NCBI GenBank assembly: GCA_028456385.1
Contig: JALNQF010000102.1
Coordinates: forward strand, 103,183 to 167,182
Direction of reading: 5' to 3'
DNA from: Ophiosphaerella korrae
Taxonomy: Eukaryota > Ascomycota > Dothideomycetes > Pleosporales > Phaeosphaeriaceae
Length of the DNA: 64,000 nt
Under the pieces are notes generated by a model. The model was given only the letters and a program-made list of their open reading frames with translations, was not told the DNA's origin and did no database searches. Below, piece by piece: positions 18,743-29,931 of the stretch. The position numbers and the translations under genes were made by a program. Position 1 is the stretch's first letter; every line of letters starts with the position of its first letter.

Positions 18743-19969
18743 CTAGAAAGTTTGCCCAACGAACAAGTCCTCGTATGAGTTACGCTCGGAGAGCAGCGGC
18801 CCATGGAACTCTGCCACATACATTTGACCGCGCGTAACTTCCCGCTGAAGCTCAAATTTTGCACCAGAGAATGCTTCGACAAGAGATGCCACCAAAATAC
18901 CAATCATTTTTGGGCCAAATTCTGCCTTAGCTGGGCAGACAAATGGAGAGCCTCCAAATGGCATCCATGCCTTCAACTGATCGGATTTGAGACTACTACT
19001 CTCCCAGCGCAACGGCCTAAAGCAATCTGCGTCTGGCCCCCATACTTCCTTATCCCGGTGCAGACCTTCGATATCAGCAATTGCGAGTATTGAAGAACCG
19101 CCGACGAATCTGTAATGACGGTGAATGTGACGAGTAGGTGGGTATAATCGAAGAGTTTCACGGACGAGTGAAGCTGCTATTTTCACTTTTTCTTCGTAAG
19201 CTTGCCCGCCTTGAGGATCCGAGTTCTCTAGGTATGTCTTCAATGCAGCTGCCCATTCGTTCGTTTCTTTCGCGCCACGGAACCGGACTTCTATGAGGCA
19301 GCGAAGTACAACTCGCCACATGGTCTCAAATACAGGCAAGATGAGGCTCATTGGGTTTGTTTCCGGGTCCAGTGGATCACAACCCGGTATCAGCCGACGC
19401 AGTGCCTCGCAAAGTTTGTACTGCTTCCCCCATGGAGCAATGTGGCGGGGCTCTTTTGACTGGATCCAAACCCGGTTGATTTCCGTAGCGACAAAAACTA
19501 CCGCCTCGTCATCTAGCGTGGAAAGGCCTTGTCGATAGAGGAGGTTGATGACTATTTTGAGCACAAAGGACTGAATGAGACGGACAAGATTCTGGGGATA
19601 GTGGTATGTCTTTGCGAGCTCCTTTGCATCCCGTGCAACCTTGTCCCAGTCTGGCCGAATATGTGTGCTGACCTTGGTCCTATACTCAGCATGCCGTCCG
19701 GTCTTCTCCGTTGTGAAGGAATTGTCGATCCCGAAGGCGAGACTTAGTCGTGTATTTGCTCTTGCTCTTGCCTCGAGATTTGATAGAGTATTCCTAGTCC
19801 CGTTGAGAAAAGTGCTAGCTATGATTTGGGCACATTTGGCTTGGTTCTTGGTGGTGTACTTTAGCCATCTTCCATGCAGGGACGATGAGCGGAGCTGAAG
19901 CACTACGATCACACCGGTCGCCAAAGCCATACACAGCAGTGCCCCATAGATTTGGCCAGAGTAGTCCAT
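18743..19969 (-). CDS. Cytochrome P450-like protein, single exon, 408 aa, atypical I-helix
   Basis: Minus-strand open frame, RIP-free. Residues 7-26 form an N-terminal membrane anchor. The K-helix ExxR is ETLR at 271-274, followed by LYPPTRHIHRHYRF. The PERF-like motif is DCFRPLRW (315-322). The haem-binding loop is MPFGGSPFVCPAK with the thiolate Cys345, followed by an L-helix. P450s are haem monooxygenases, in fungi mostly microsomal and often in secondary metabolism or detoxification. It is about 90 residues shorter than usual. The stretch where the I-helix (A/G)Gx(D/E)TT should lie reads VFETMWRVVLRCLIEV, so the usual oxygen-activating acid-alcohol pair is not in its canonical form. No neighbour suggests a biosynthetic cluster. 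It could be an expressed atypical P450 or a P450-derived non-monooxygenase. Confidence 0.85.
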   Translation of the reverse strand: MDYSGQIYGALLCMALATGVIVVLQLRSSSLHGRWLKYTTKNQAKCAQIIASTFLNGTRNTLSNLEARARANTRLSLAFGIDNSFTTEKTGRHAEYRTKVSTHIRPDWDKVARDAKELAKTYHYPQNLVRLIQSFVLKIVINLLYRQGLSTLDDEAVVFVATEINRVWIQSKEPRHIAPWGKQYKLCEALRRLIPGCDPLDPETNPMSLILPVFETMWRVVLRCLIEVRFRGAKETNEWAAALKTYLENSDPQGGQAYEEKVKIAASLVRETLRLYPPTRHIHRHYRFVGGSSILAIADIEGLHRDKEVWGPDADCFRPLRWESSSLKSDQLKAWMPFGGSPFVCPAKAEFGPKMIGILVASLVEAFSGAKFELQREVTRGQMYVAEFHGPLLSERNSYEDLFVGQTF

Positions 19970-20017
19970 TGTCTAACCCGAGAGGAGGGTTGTTCCGAGA
20001 GGGTGGTACTGGGGGAA

Positions 20018-20093
20018 CTGCACTGGAGGAGAAGGGCTGCACTGGAGGAGAAGGGCCGCACTGGAGGAAAAGGGCTGTGCTAGAGGAAAAGGG
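20018..20093. repeat. Four tandem 19-bp units (minisatellite)
   Basis: Units begin CTGCACTGGAGGAGAAGGG at 20018, 20037, 20056 (one CCG variant) and 20075 (CTGTGCTAGAGG variant). They lie 49-124 bp upstream of the P450 start codon (19969, minus strand), inside its likely promoter. Whether they affect expression is unknown. Confidence 0.88.
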
Positions 20094-20179
20094 CGTAGGG
20101 TCTATGCTTATAGCGTGAGAGGTTAATTTGTTACGGTTTCTTATATGTAACAGTCAATCCGAACATATGTCATAGCTAG

Positions 20180-20415
20180 CTAGTTTCCACATATCCCTAC
20201 ACCGAAACCACATCTACAGGTACAATTCGCGAGACTTGATTGGTTTTGGCAGAGGCACTGAAAATTGTACATTCTACAACAGAAGGCCGTGCAATCGTCC
20301 ACGAACCTCGTCTCTTGTTGAGTACCATCTCTTCCGGTTCCGCAGTCAACGAAGGATATGCTTGGCTCCTTGCGGGCACCAATCATTGCACAGGGGCCAT
20401 ACTCGTTGCTGTCAC
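20180..20415 (-). other. Cysteine-rich open frame, possible relic of a small secreted protein
   Basis: A minus-strand frame of about 70-80 codons ends at 20180 and holds eleven Cys, clustered as DDCTAFCCRMYNFQCLC and ANCTCRCGFGVGICGN. A TTTAG just upstream (near 20414) could be an intron acceptor. About 180 bp further upstream a hydrophobic run (FATVIILGLL) could be a former signal peptide, but the intervening frame has stops and no convincing donor was found. No family recognised. Either a decayed small secreted cysteine-rich protein or chance. Confidence 0.25.
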
Positions 20416-21217
20416 CTAAATTCTTCTACCCGAGTTGATAAAGTGGCGACAAGCAAACCCCACCAAGCCTTAAACCTTGGCCGGACAGCCTCGTGCACCT
20501 AGAGGTAGTGTGGGACAAAATAGAACAGGTGTAATTCGCTAGGATGCTATAGGTTGTCGTAGTAAGCCAAGAATTATCACCGTCGCAAAAGCGCGTTCAT
20601 CAATGCGCTCACGAAAGAGAGATTGGTAGCGGTAGGCACTTTGCAGAGGCTGCATACCAACCTGGCAGCAGAAGTGGTGGGAGGAAAGGCTCTAATGCCG
20701 TACTGTCTTGGAGTCATTGCAATCCGTCTATCGATTTTGAGTTACACCGGAACCCTTGGCTGCCGCAGTTTAACATTACTTGCCGCTATCAGGCGAAATT
20801 CTCGACCTTTACCTGCAGCGGAGCAATGAGTCCCCTGGTGCAGATGCTGGAATCAGATACTAGTCCACCTGAGTCCGGAAACGGGGACCAGTGAACAGGC
20901 ACCAGCCAGGGGCGAAAACAAGGTCCCGAAACGTGCAGCTGTACGACCTTCAACGCCTCCCAACAAGTCAATGACTTTGTGCCGTGTTGGCTACAGACAT
21001 AATTCGATGCGTCAAGAGCTCGAATGCTGACTGGTTGCGCTTAATGTCTAGGCTTAGTACCGCTAGGGAGTATGCCTCGATGCAGGAATTGAACAATGCA
21101 CTGCGAGAACTGCTAGGAGTCGAGCACTTGGGGGAGAGTGGAGGTATGCATGTCATAAAAATGGAGAAACATGTAACCTAGCAAGCTAAGCGGCTAGTTT
21201 GATCAATCTTCTCACAA
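20416..21217. other. No supported gene
   Basis: Intergenic, moderate GC. It includes the 20711-20762 segment also found near 2270-2325. Short frames on both strands lack recognisable domains. Confidence 0.45.
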
Positions 21218-22330
21218 CTAATTAATCAACAGCTGATCTACTATCTCATATCCTTCCTCACCTGCAGGGGCTGCACGGGCAAGTAGGATAGAAATTTGAC
21301 GCACCATAGCCCGGCATTGTCTGCACTGTTTCCATTTATCTCCATCAAGCAAATGATTGATGCGAAGAGGGCATATCTCACCCTCGGCGTCAGTGGGCTG
21401 CCCTGGGTTCTCTTTGACATCTACCTCTTCCGTTGGTTTGAGAGGCCATGAGCCAAATCGCCAAAGGCCTCCCTCCCCAACCGCCGGTCCAGGCTCTGGC
21501 ACATTCCCAAGCACGGATTCCGGCACTTCGGTGATACGAGGTTCGTCGGCGGAAGCTTCTGGGACAGGATAGTCTTCTGCAGGACATTCCTGTGCAGGAC
21601 AATCGTCGATAGTAGGACAGTCATTGACAGTAGGACAATCGTCGGCAGGACAGTCTTGTGTCAGATACCCCGAAGTAGGACAAGGACCATCTTCTTTGGA
21701 GATTGCTTCAACGGTAAAGGACCCTTCCACCAGTCCTTCGTCGACGGGTGGATCAGGGACGATGGGCCTGCACTCTCCAGAAATAGGCACCTTCTCCGCG
21801 CTGAGTATGCGCTCAAGCTTCTCGTTGTAAAATCCTGTCACGCAATTCGCTAGCACTCTAGCTAGACTAGTATCGTTAATGCGGCTAAAGAAGTTATCTC
21901 TTGTAAATACTATGTGATCTTCTTTAAACGTAGATTTAGCATTTCTAACTAAATAGTTAAGAAACTAGGCAGTATTACCTAGAAGTTTTAAGAAGTTATC
22001 CTTAATAGCTTTAGCAACGTTAAAAATACCTATCTCTATACTAAAGTGTTTAATTTAGTTCTTTACTATACTTTATAGTCTACGTATACTATATTTCTTT
22101 ACTATACTATATACTAATATAGCTCTTTTAAACTTAATCTTTAACTTATTAACTAAAGAAGCTTCTATATTGTAAAGCGTTTAGTAAGTACTAGTATATA
22201 AGTAGTAGACTAGAATATAGCTAGTATTTTTATTAATATTAGTTAGATATATTGTAGCCTTCTATATATTTAAAGAGGTAATCTAATATAGATTTTACAA
22301 GAAATTGTAGAGGACTTAGTACTTTTTTTA
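21218..22330 (-). pseudogene. BTB/POZ-domain protein gene; 5' half RIP-mutated, 3' half normal
   Basis: The clean minus-strand frame 21218-21856 (212 aa) is the C-terminal part of a longer gene. The same frame continues upstream into AT-rich DNA, with stops only where CAG/CAA or TGG would become TAG/TAA. It reads YLYT (BTB core), KYSIRRLQSIVKN after one stop is read as Gln, KAIKDNFLKLLGNTA, then FKEDHIVFTRDNFFSRINDT, then SLARVLANCVTGFYNEKLER. This is the pattern of fungal BTB proteins, which act in protein interaction and Cullin-3 ubiquitin ligases. The C-terminal tail has about six Cys-Pro units (DCPADDCPTVNDCPTIDDCP) and a CxxC segment (WKQCRQCRAMVRQIS). Only the sequence above about 21860 is AT-biased. 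The exact 5' end, near 22330, is uncertain. Confidence 0.72.
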
Positions 22331-23327
22331 TTTAGGGCTAATATAAAGTATAATAAAATAACTTATATATAGACTATAGATTATAGTTAGTTATATTAAA
22401 GATAAATAGAAATAGGATTTCTAATTAAGTTTTAGCTTACTAAGATATAAGTTAAGAGTTGTAAGGTAGACTTTACGCAAGATAACTTAATAAGGTAGTT
22501 TTAACAATTAACTAAAAAGAGTAAATAGTAGATAAAGCTATCTAAGTAAGTACTAGGTATATATACCTAGTAGCTTACTAAGCGCTAACTAAAAGTAGAA
22601 AGGTAGTTAAATGTTAGTAAGTTATAAACTTACTAACATGTTAGTAAGTTCGCAATGTTAGTAAGTTTGCGATATTAGTAAGTTGTAAACTTACTAATAT
22701 TAGTGCGAAAATAAAAGATATAAGGGATAACTCCCTTATAAGAGTATAGAATTAATTCTATAATTAACTTAGTAAATAGAGTTTCTAGTTCTAGAACTCT
22801 CTATATTTTTTTACTTTTCTTCTTTTTAGCTATTTTTATAGTTTAAGAAGAGAATTATTAAAGCTTTAAAAAAGTAATATAACTAAAGTTGTTTATATAT
22901 ATATACTAGTATACTATAGTATATATACTAAATAAACTACGCTATATACTTAGGTAGAAGTATCTATTCCTATTATTAGAGCTTACTATACTAATAGAAA
23001 CTACTTAGCGCCCCTTATATTAATAATACTAAGCCTTATAGATATAATAGGGTAAAATATACTATAATATTATTACTATATATAAAGGCTCCTAATAGCT
23101 TTTACTAACTTATAGTTCTTCTAAAAGCTTACTAATAGCTTACTAATAGTAGCGCCTCTACTATCCTAACTACTATACCTTTAAAGTAACTATCTATATA
23201 ACTTATAAGATTATTCTTTAGTAATAATAGTAAATAATCTAATAGTAAGCCTATATTAGGAAATAGATACACTCTATTTAGGTAATTTAGGCCTTGCGTA
23301 TAGTTCTATACTATACCTAAGTTGTTA
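22331..23327. other. AT-rich, RIP-mutated, no recognisable coding content
   Basis: Between the BTB gene and element A. The only clear structure is the pair of palindromes at 22611-22700. The original nature of the rest (host or transposon) cannot be read. Confidence 0.5.
22611..22700. repeat. Two perfect 29-bp palindromes plus two half-units
   Basis: Positions 22611-22639 and 22672-22700 are each perfect palindromes with 13-bp arms (ATGTTAGTAAGTT and ATATTAGTAAGTT) and a 3-bp centre. Between them lie two more direct copies of GTTAGTAAGTT linked by CGCAA/TTGCG. The core motif thus appears six times in 90 bp. Possibly the remnant of a foldback or MITE-type element, or a protein-binding array. 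Confidence 0.85.
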
Positions 23328-23331
23328 TAAG

Positions 23332-23751
23332 TATAATAGAAGGAATCGAGATAAAACTAATTAATCCCGACTTAGGTGCTAACGAAGCATAAGACGAGTA
23401 GGGTAACAACTTTAATTAGGAAACTATACATAACTAAGACACCTAAGGCAATCTATAATCTATAGACTCTTAGTATTAATAGATTATAGATTAAAACAAT
23501 CTATAATCTACTAGTCTTAGTAACTATAGACTATAGATTATGTTAAGTATATAGTTAGTAGAATACGCATTATTAGGATAGTATTAGTAATTTAATCCTT
23601 TAACTATAGAACGCTAGTATAAGATAGTTATAAAACATCTTCTACTATTTATAGTTATTATAGATCCTAATATAAGCTTTTGTTATTACCTTATAATCTA
23701 CTAACTTCTCTTAAGATAAGCTCTATAGTTAATAGTAGGAAGCCTATTATA
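23332..23751 (+). repeat. 5' LTR of element A (420 bp)
   Basis: Starts TATAATAG (from TGTAATAG), ends CTATTATA (from CTATTACA), an 8-bp terminal inverted repeat. It differs from the 3' LTR essentially only by C/T and G/A transitions, with no length change. The PBS region follows from 23752. Confidence 0.92.
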
Positions 23752-26700
23752 CCTTACTAATTTAGTTATTATAAGAAGTAAAGCGTAAGTAGCGTATAGT
23801 CTAGCTAACACGATAGTAGAAAGTTTAACTAAAATAAGTAAAGCCCCTAAGAGTAGTTATAAGTCTAATAGTACTATATAAGAGATAATTAAGAACTATA
23901 TTAACAACTTAATTTCTAATAAAGAAGATATAAAGATAGTAATTAACGCTCTAGAAACGTAGAATAAAGAACTACAAGATTACGCAAAATAGAACAAGGT
24001 ATAGATTAAAGCTATTATTAAAGGATAAAACTAGATAGAAATAATTATATAACGCCTAGAAATAAGTGCGACAAAGAAACTACTAAAGATACTTATCCTT
24101 AAGAAGTTTAATAGAATAAGAGAGAAACTAAGACTTTTTATTATATTAGTACAACTCTAGATAGATATACAAGCACTACACTTTAATATAGAAGAAAAGA
24201 AAGTAATATATATTAGACTATATCTTAAAGAAGACGCAATAAGATAGTACAAACCTTACTAGACTAACTATATAATATACTCTCTAATAACCTAGAAAGA
24301 TAAAACTAAAGCTATCTTTAGAAGTTATAAATACTTTACTAAACGAATAAGAGTAGTATTTAAGGATATAGATATTACCTAACAAGCTAAAGAGAGACTT
24401 AAAAGACTTATATAAAGTAAGAGTATTCTAGAATACGTATTATAATTTAAATAATTATTACAAAATATAGAATAGAATAAGTTAGCTTTAATGTTATAAT
24501 TTAAATAAAGACTAAACTTAAAAATTTAATATAAAATAATCTATATAGAAAAACTATAAACGCTAGAAGCTCTAAAATAGTAGGTAATCTAAATTAACAA
24601 TAATCTTTAAGAATAGAAAAAGAATAAGTATAGAGGTTAGACCTAAAATTACAACAAAGGAGACCCTATAATCTTTAACGCTAATAAGGATAAGAAAAAG
24701 AAGAAGAATAAAGACTTTATGTACTTTAACTATAGTAAGAAAAGCTACTACGCGAGAGACTACTAATTATAGAAGAAGAAGGATATAGTATATTATAAAT
24801 ATAGGAAACTAGGATACTTTGTAAAAGATTATAGAAGTAAGGACTAGAAAAAAGATAAAGAAACTTAGTTAAAAATAACTAAGAAAAAGAAGGAAGCACT
24901 ATAAATATAGGCTAAACCTTAAGAGAAAGTAGCTAGGAGTAAAGAAGCTTAATACGTAATACTCTATTAGACCTTTTGTTATAATAACGACTACTACATA
25001 TATTTTTCTAGTAAGTAGGAAGTAGTATAGTTCCTATAAAAATAGAGATATAGAGTAGCTATAATAAAGAAGAGAATAAAAGCTTAGCTAGAAGAAATAG
25101 CCTAAGTAATAGACTTACTAATAGAAGACTTAGAAGGGGAAGAGCCTCTAGTACTATTAATCTAGGCTAAAGGACTAGTACTAGATAAAGAAACTACTAC
25201 AACTACTTCTAAGGGATAGTAAAGAAGTAAAAAACAAGTAAGTATAAGAAGTATAGAGTATACCTAGCTAATAATATATAGCTATAATAGCTATATAATA
25301 ATAGATATAGAAGAATAAAACAAAGAATAGAAGTTTATTTAAATATACTTAATAGTTATAAGTATAGAGGAAGCGTATAAAGACTAGAAAGAATATAATC
25401 CTAAAGAAATAAAGTTTATACTATTTTAAGAATAGATAAAGTAATATATAGTTATAGTAGGAAGAATACTTATATAAAGAGAATAGTAACACTTTATAAG
25501 AAAAACGCAATGGATTAATAAAGCCTATACACCTAGAGTACTAGTAGTATACTATATCCTAATAATAGATACACCTAAAAGAGATAAATACTAGGAAGGG
25601 GATAATAAAATAATAGATCTAAAACATCTAGTATATTTTAAAGTATTATAGATATTATACCTAGATAAGAATTGTATTATATATAGAAATCCTAAAGTAA
25701 ATAATAACATATAGCTTATATAAAGAAGAGGCTATAATTATATAAGAGTAATTATAATAGAAGATATCTAAAGATAAGAAATAACTCTAGAAGATAGATA
25801 CTTAGTAATAAGACCTAGTCTAAGACTATCTAAGAAATATATCTATAGAGGACTATAGTATAAATATACGTATAATAAATATCTAAAATACAAAGAATAC
25901 AAACTTAAAATAAAACTATAGCCCTAGAAAAATAGATAATTTGCGAAAATACCTAAGTAAAAACAACTAAAAGGTATAAGAGGCCTATATATTACAAAAA
26001 TAGGTATATACTAAGGAAAGAAAGTACAACTAATAATTAATAGTAGAGCTACAAGGAACTTTATATTAAAGAAGTTTGTAGAAATACAAGGAATAAAATA
26101 CACTACAAAGAAATACTCTTAATAACTAAGTACAATTAAAAGAAAGCTATTTTAGGAACCTATTAGGTTCGAAACAGTTCTCTCTATATTAGAACTAGAA
26201 GGAATAACAATTAAGAATATAGTTATAGATATAATAACAATTAATAACGAACAAGATATAATATTAGGAATACTATAGTTATAAATAACTAACCTATACA
26301 TTAATTAGAGAATAGGAAAGATTAACTACTATAGAATAGATATATTAAAGGCTAATATAAACACCTGTAAAGGAAAATTCCTAGAAGAATACAAGAAATA
26401 AGAAGGATAGCTTATAGAGCTAGAAGACTATCTTCTAGAATATTAACTATAGGATTTAGCAATAAACCTAAAAGAAGATAAAGACGTAGGATAGAGCCTA
26501 GTCTACTAAAAAACAGAAGAAGAATCTAAAATTAAACAAATATTTATCTAAAACGTAATAAAAAAGGAATAGATACAAGAGTCTAAATTCTTAGTAGCGC
26601 ATAGACTTATATTTATAGATAAAAAAAGAATAAATAATAAGAAACTCTACGTAGACTTTAGAAAAACTAACGTAATTATAAACAAGAACTAATACCTATT

Positions 26701-29700
26701 ACTATAAATTAATACAATATAAGATAGACTATAAAAAGTAAGAATCTTTACAAAATTAGATATCTAAAAGGCTTACTACTAAATTAGAATTAAAAAAGGT
26801 AATAAGTAAAAAACAGCGTTTAGAATATAGTATAGACTATACAAATATTTAGTTATACTATTTAGCTTAATAAACGCACTAGTAGTATTCTAAGAAAGAA
26901 TTAATATAGTACTAAGAGAGTACTTAGATATATTTACATTTATATACTTAGATAATATCTTTATATTCTTAGAAATAGAAGAAGAACACGTATAATATAT
27001 ATATAAAGTACTAGAGAAACTAGTAAAAAATAAGTTATTTCTTAAAATAAGAAAATGCGAATTCTATACAAGAGAAATAGACTTCCTTAGATTTATTATT
27101 AAACTAGGGAAAATCAAGATTAACCTAGAAAAGATTAGATTAATTAACGAATAGCTAACACTAAAAAACCTAAAGGAGGTATAATAATTCTATAGACTAG
27201 CTAACTTTTGTAAAAAATTAATAGTAGGATAGTCTAAAGATATAGAACTAATAATAAGACTTATAAAGAAAGACACGCTATTTAAATAGATAAAAGAATA
27301 CAACAAAGTATTTAATAAGATTAAGAAGAAGTTTATAGAAAACTTAGTTATTAGAATATATAACCTAGACCTACTAGTAATAGTAAAAATAGATACATCT
27401 AACTTAGTCTATAGTATAGCACTAATATAGGAAGACCTAGAAACTAAAAAAGAATACTTAGTTAAATACTTCTCTAAGAAAATAAAGATAGTAGAACTTA
27501 ACTACCTAATCTATAATAAAGAGATACTAGTAATCTATAAAGTATTTAAGTAATAGAAAGTATACTTATAAGAAGTAAAATACTAAACAAAGGTCTATAT
27601 AGACTATAAGAATCTTATAAGATTTATACTAAATAAAGAACTATTATAATAATATATAAGATAGTAGGAATTCCTATTAATATTTAATATAGAAATTATA
27701 TATATAAAAGAGAAAGATAACTAATTTATAGATACTCTTAGTAGAAGACTAGACTTATAAGAAGAAGTAAGCGCTACTAGTATAGTTCTAGTTAAGAACA
27801 AAAAAGGATATCTAGTCTTAAATACACCTAAAATAGCTACAATACTTAAAAAAACAAGTAGTAAGTTAGATAAATAGATTTAAAAAATAATAAAGGAAGT
27901 ATCTAAAGAAATAAAGAAACTAGAAATCTAAGAAGGATTTATACAAGCGTATAGGAGAACGTATATCCTAAGAAAAATCTAAAGAGAATTTATACAACAA
28001 TTCTATAAACTACTAGTATATAGATACTAAGAGATTAATAAAACCCTTAATAGGTTACTACAAGACTATTATATCTTAAAAGTAAAGTAGCTAGTAATAG
28101 AAGTAGTAAGAGATTATATAGAATACTAAAGAAATAAGTATAATAAATATATACTATACAAGATACTATAACTAGTAGAAAGACTAAAATAACTATAGAG
28201 AGTTATTATAATAGACTTTATTATAAAGTTACCTAAGTTAAAAGACCTAGTATTAGGAATTAAGTATAATAGAATCCTAATAATAGTAAATAAACTTATA
28301 AAGTACATATACTTTAGACTATATAAAAAAAAAAGTAGGATAAAGGTTACTATATACTAAGTCTTAGGAACTATAATTAGTTAATATAGACTACTAGATA
28401 AAATTATTATAGATAGAGATATATAATTTATATTAAAACTATAGGAAATAATAATAGCGCAATTAGGAATTAAATATATAATATCTATAGCATACTACTT
28501 ATAGATAGATAGATAGTTAGAATAAATAAATTAGATAGTAGAATAGTACTTAAGATACTACCTTAACTATAACTAGAATAATTAGGTATAACTACTACTT
28601 ATAGTACAGCTAGTATACAACAGCGCAAAGAATATAGTAATAAGAGTATTACCTTTTTTCGCGAACTATAGACTTGAGCCTAATATATACTAGACACTAA
28701 GAAACTAGATATCTTAGTCTTTAAGAGGAGAAAACTTTACTAATAGACTTAAAAATATATATAATTAGCTAAGATAGGACGTAGAGTTCTTATATAACTA
28801 AATAGCTAAGTACTACAATAAAAAATATAAAAAAAGACCTTAGTTTAAAGAAAGAGAAAAAGTATAGTTACTATAAAAGAATATTAAAAGTAAATAACTA
28901 AATTTAAAATTAGACTATATTAAGATAAGACTTTATAAAATTAAAAAAGAAGTTATACTAGTTATATTTAAACTAAAGCTACTAAATAAGATAAGGATAT
29001 ACCTAATATTCTACGTAGCCTTACTAGAACAAGTACTATAAAAAGTAGAACTACTAGTATACAAAGTAGATATATATAGAGAATAAGAAGAATAAGAAGT
29101 TAAAGAAATTCTAGTATACTAGTTCTATAATAGAAGAAATTACTATTTAGTAGAATAGATAAGTATAAATAAGAAAGGGTAACTATAGAAAAAAATATAG
29201 AAACTAGAAGATAGCCTTAATTACTTTAAAAAACTAGAGGAGTTCTAAAATTAAAACCTTCTAGAACGCCTAGTAGCGAACTAAAAGAACTAATATTACT
29301 AATAATAGATAAAGAAATAATAGGGACGTCTAATATATAATCTACTATAATAAACGCTTTATTTAAGTCTAGCTTAGCTTCTAGAGCTACTAACTATTTA
29401 GCTAATTTCTTATTATTTAAGGCCTTTATCTTATAAAGGCGAGAGAGACAAGCTTAATTCTCTACTAGCTTACTCTACGTAAGCTCCTAGATACGCTTAC
29501 GCTTAGCTTTAGCCTCTACGATTTAAGATAGTAATTTCTCTTAAGTCTAGTTAATAGCTTTCTCTATTATTATTAAGCTTAGACGCAAGAATAAGTGTAA
29601 TAAACGTACACTTAGAAAGAGAAATACTAAATACGTTATAAGAACTACGTATCTTTATATAAATATACGCTTTATAAGCTTTACTATTATTTGTAGAAAT

Positions 29701-29931
29701 AATATAAAGAAGAGACTTAGACTTTAATTTAAGAGAAGTGTAATAAGAATAAGGAAATATTTTAACACTATTACGTAATACGCAATTAGTAAGAAGATAG
29801 TAATAGCGTATAGATAAAATAGGTATAAGAGAGGATAAAGAACTCTATATTAATAAAGAAACTAGACTAATAACTCTAGCTCTAGGATAGATAAATAAGG
29901 ACCTACCTAGAAGGGGAGATAGTGTTATAGG
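23752..29931 (+). pseudogene. gag-pol region of element A
   Basis: Remnant polyprotein in the order gag (zinc knuckles), protease, RT, RNase H, integrase, chromodomain, the order that defines Ty3/Gypsy chromoviruses. Integrase residues corresponding to the HPQTDGQTER-type segment are still traceable near 28490-28530 as a stop-filled string. Stops are too dense for any functional product. Confidence 0.9.
29551..29800 (-). other. Antisense open frame near the 3' LTR of element A
   Basis: The strand opposite gag-pol stays open for about 80 codons, with no ATG, ending at TAA 29551-29553. The translation (YLLTNCVLRNSVKIF, STNNSKAYKAYIY, SSYNVFSISLSK, LILASKLNNN) matches frames at the same place in B and E and, with two stops, in D. 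No domain recognised. Either an accessory antisense gene of this chromovirus lineage or a frame that happened to lack RIP-sensitive codons. Confidence 0.6.

Noticed and set aside
22611..22700. CRISPR array
   Set aside because: The repeats are palindromic and clustered without unique spacers, and the genome is fungal.
28126..28308. 60-codon minus-strand frame in element A integrase
   Set aside because: Lies opposite integrase and is not preserved in the other copies.
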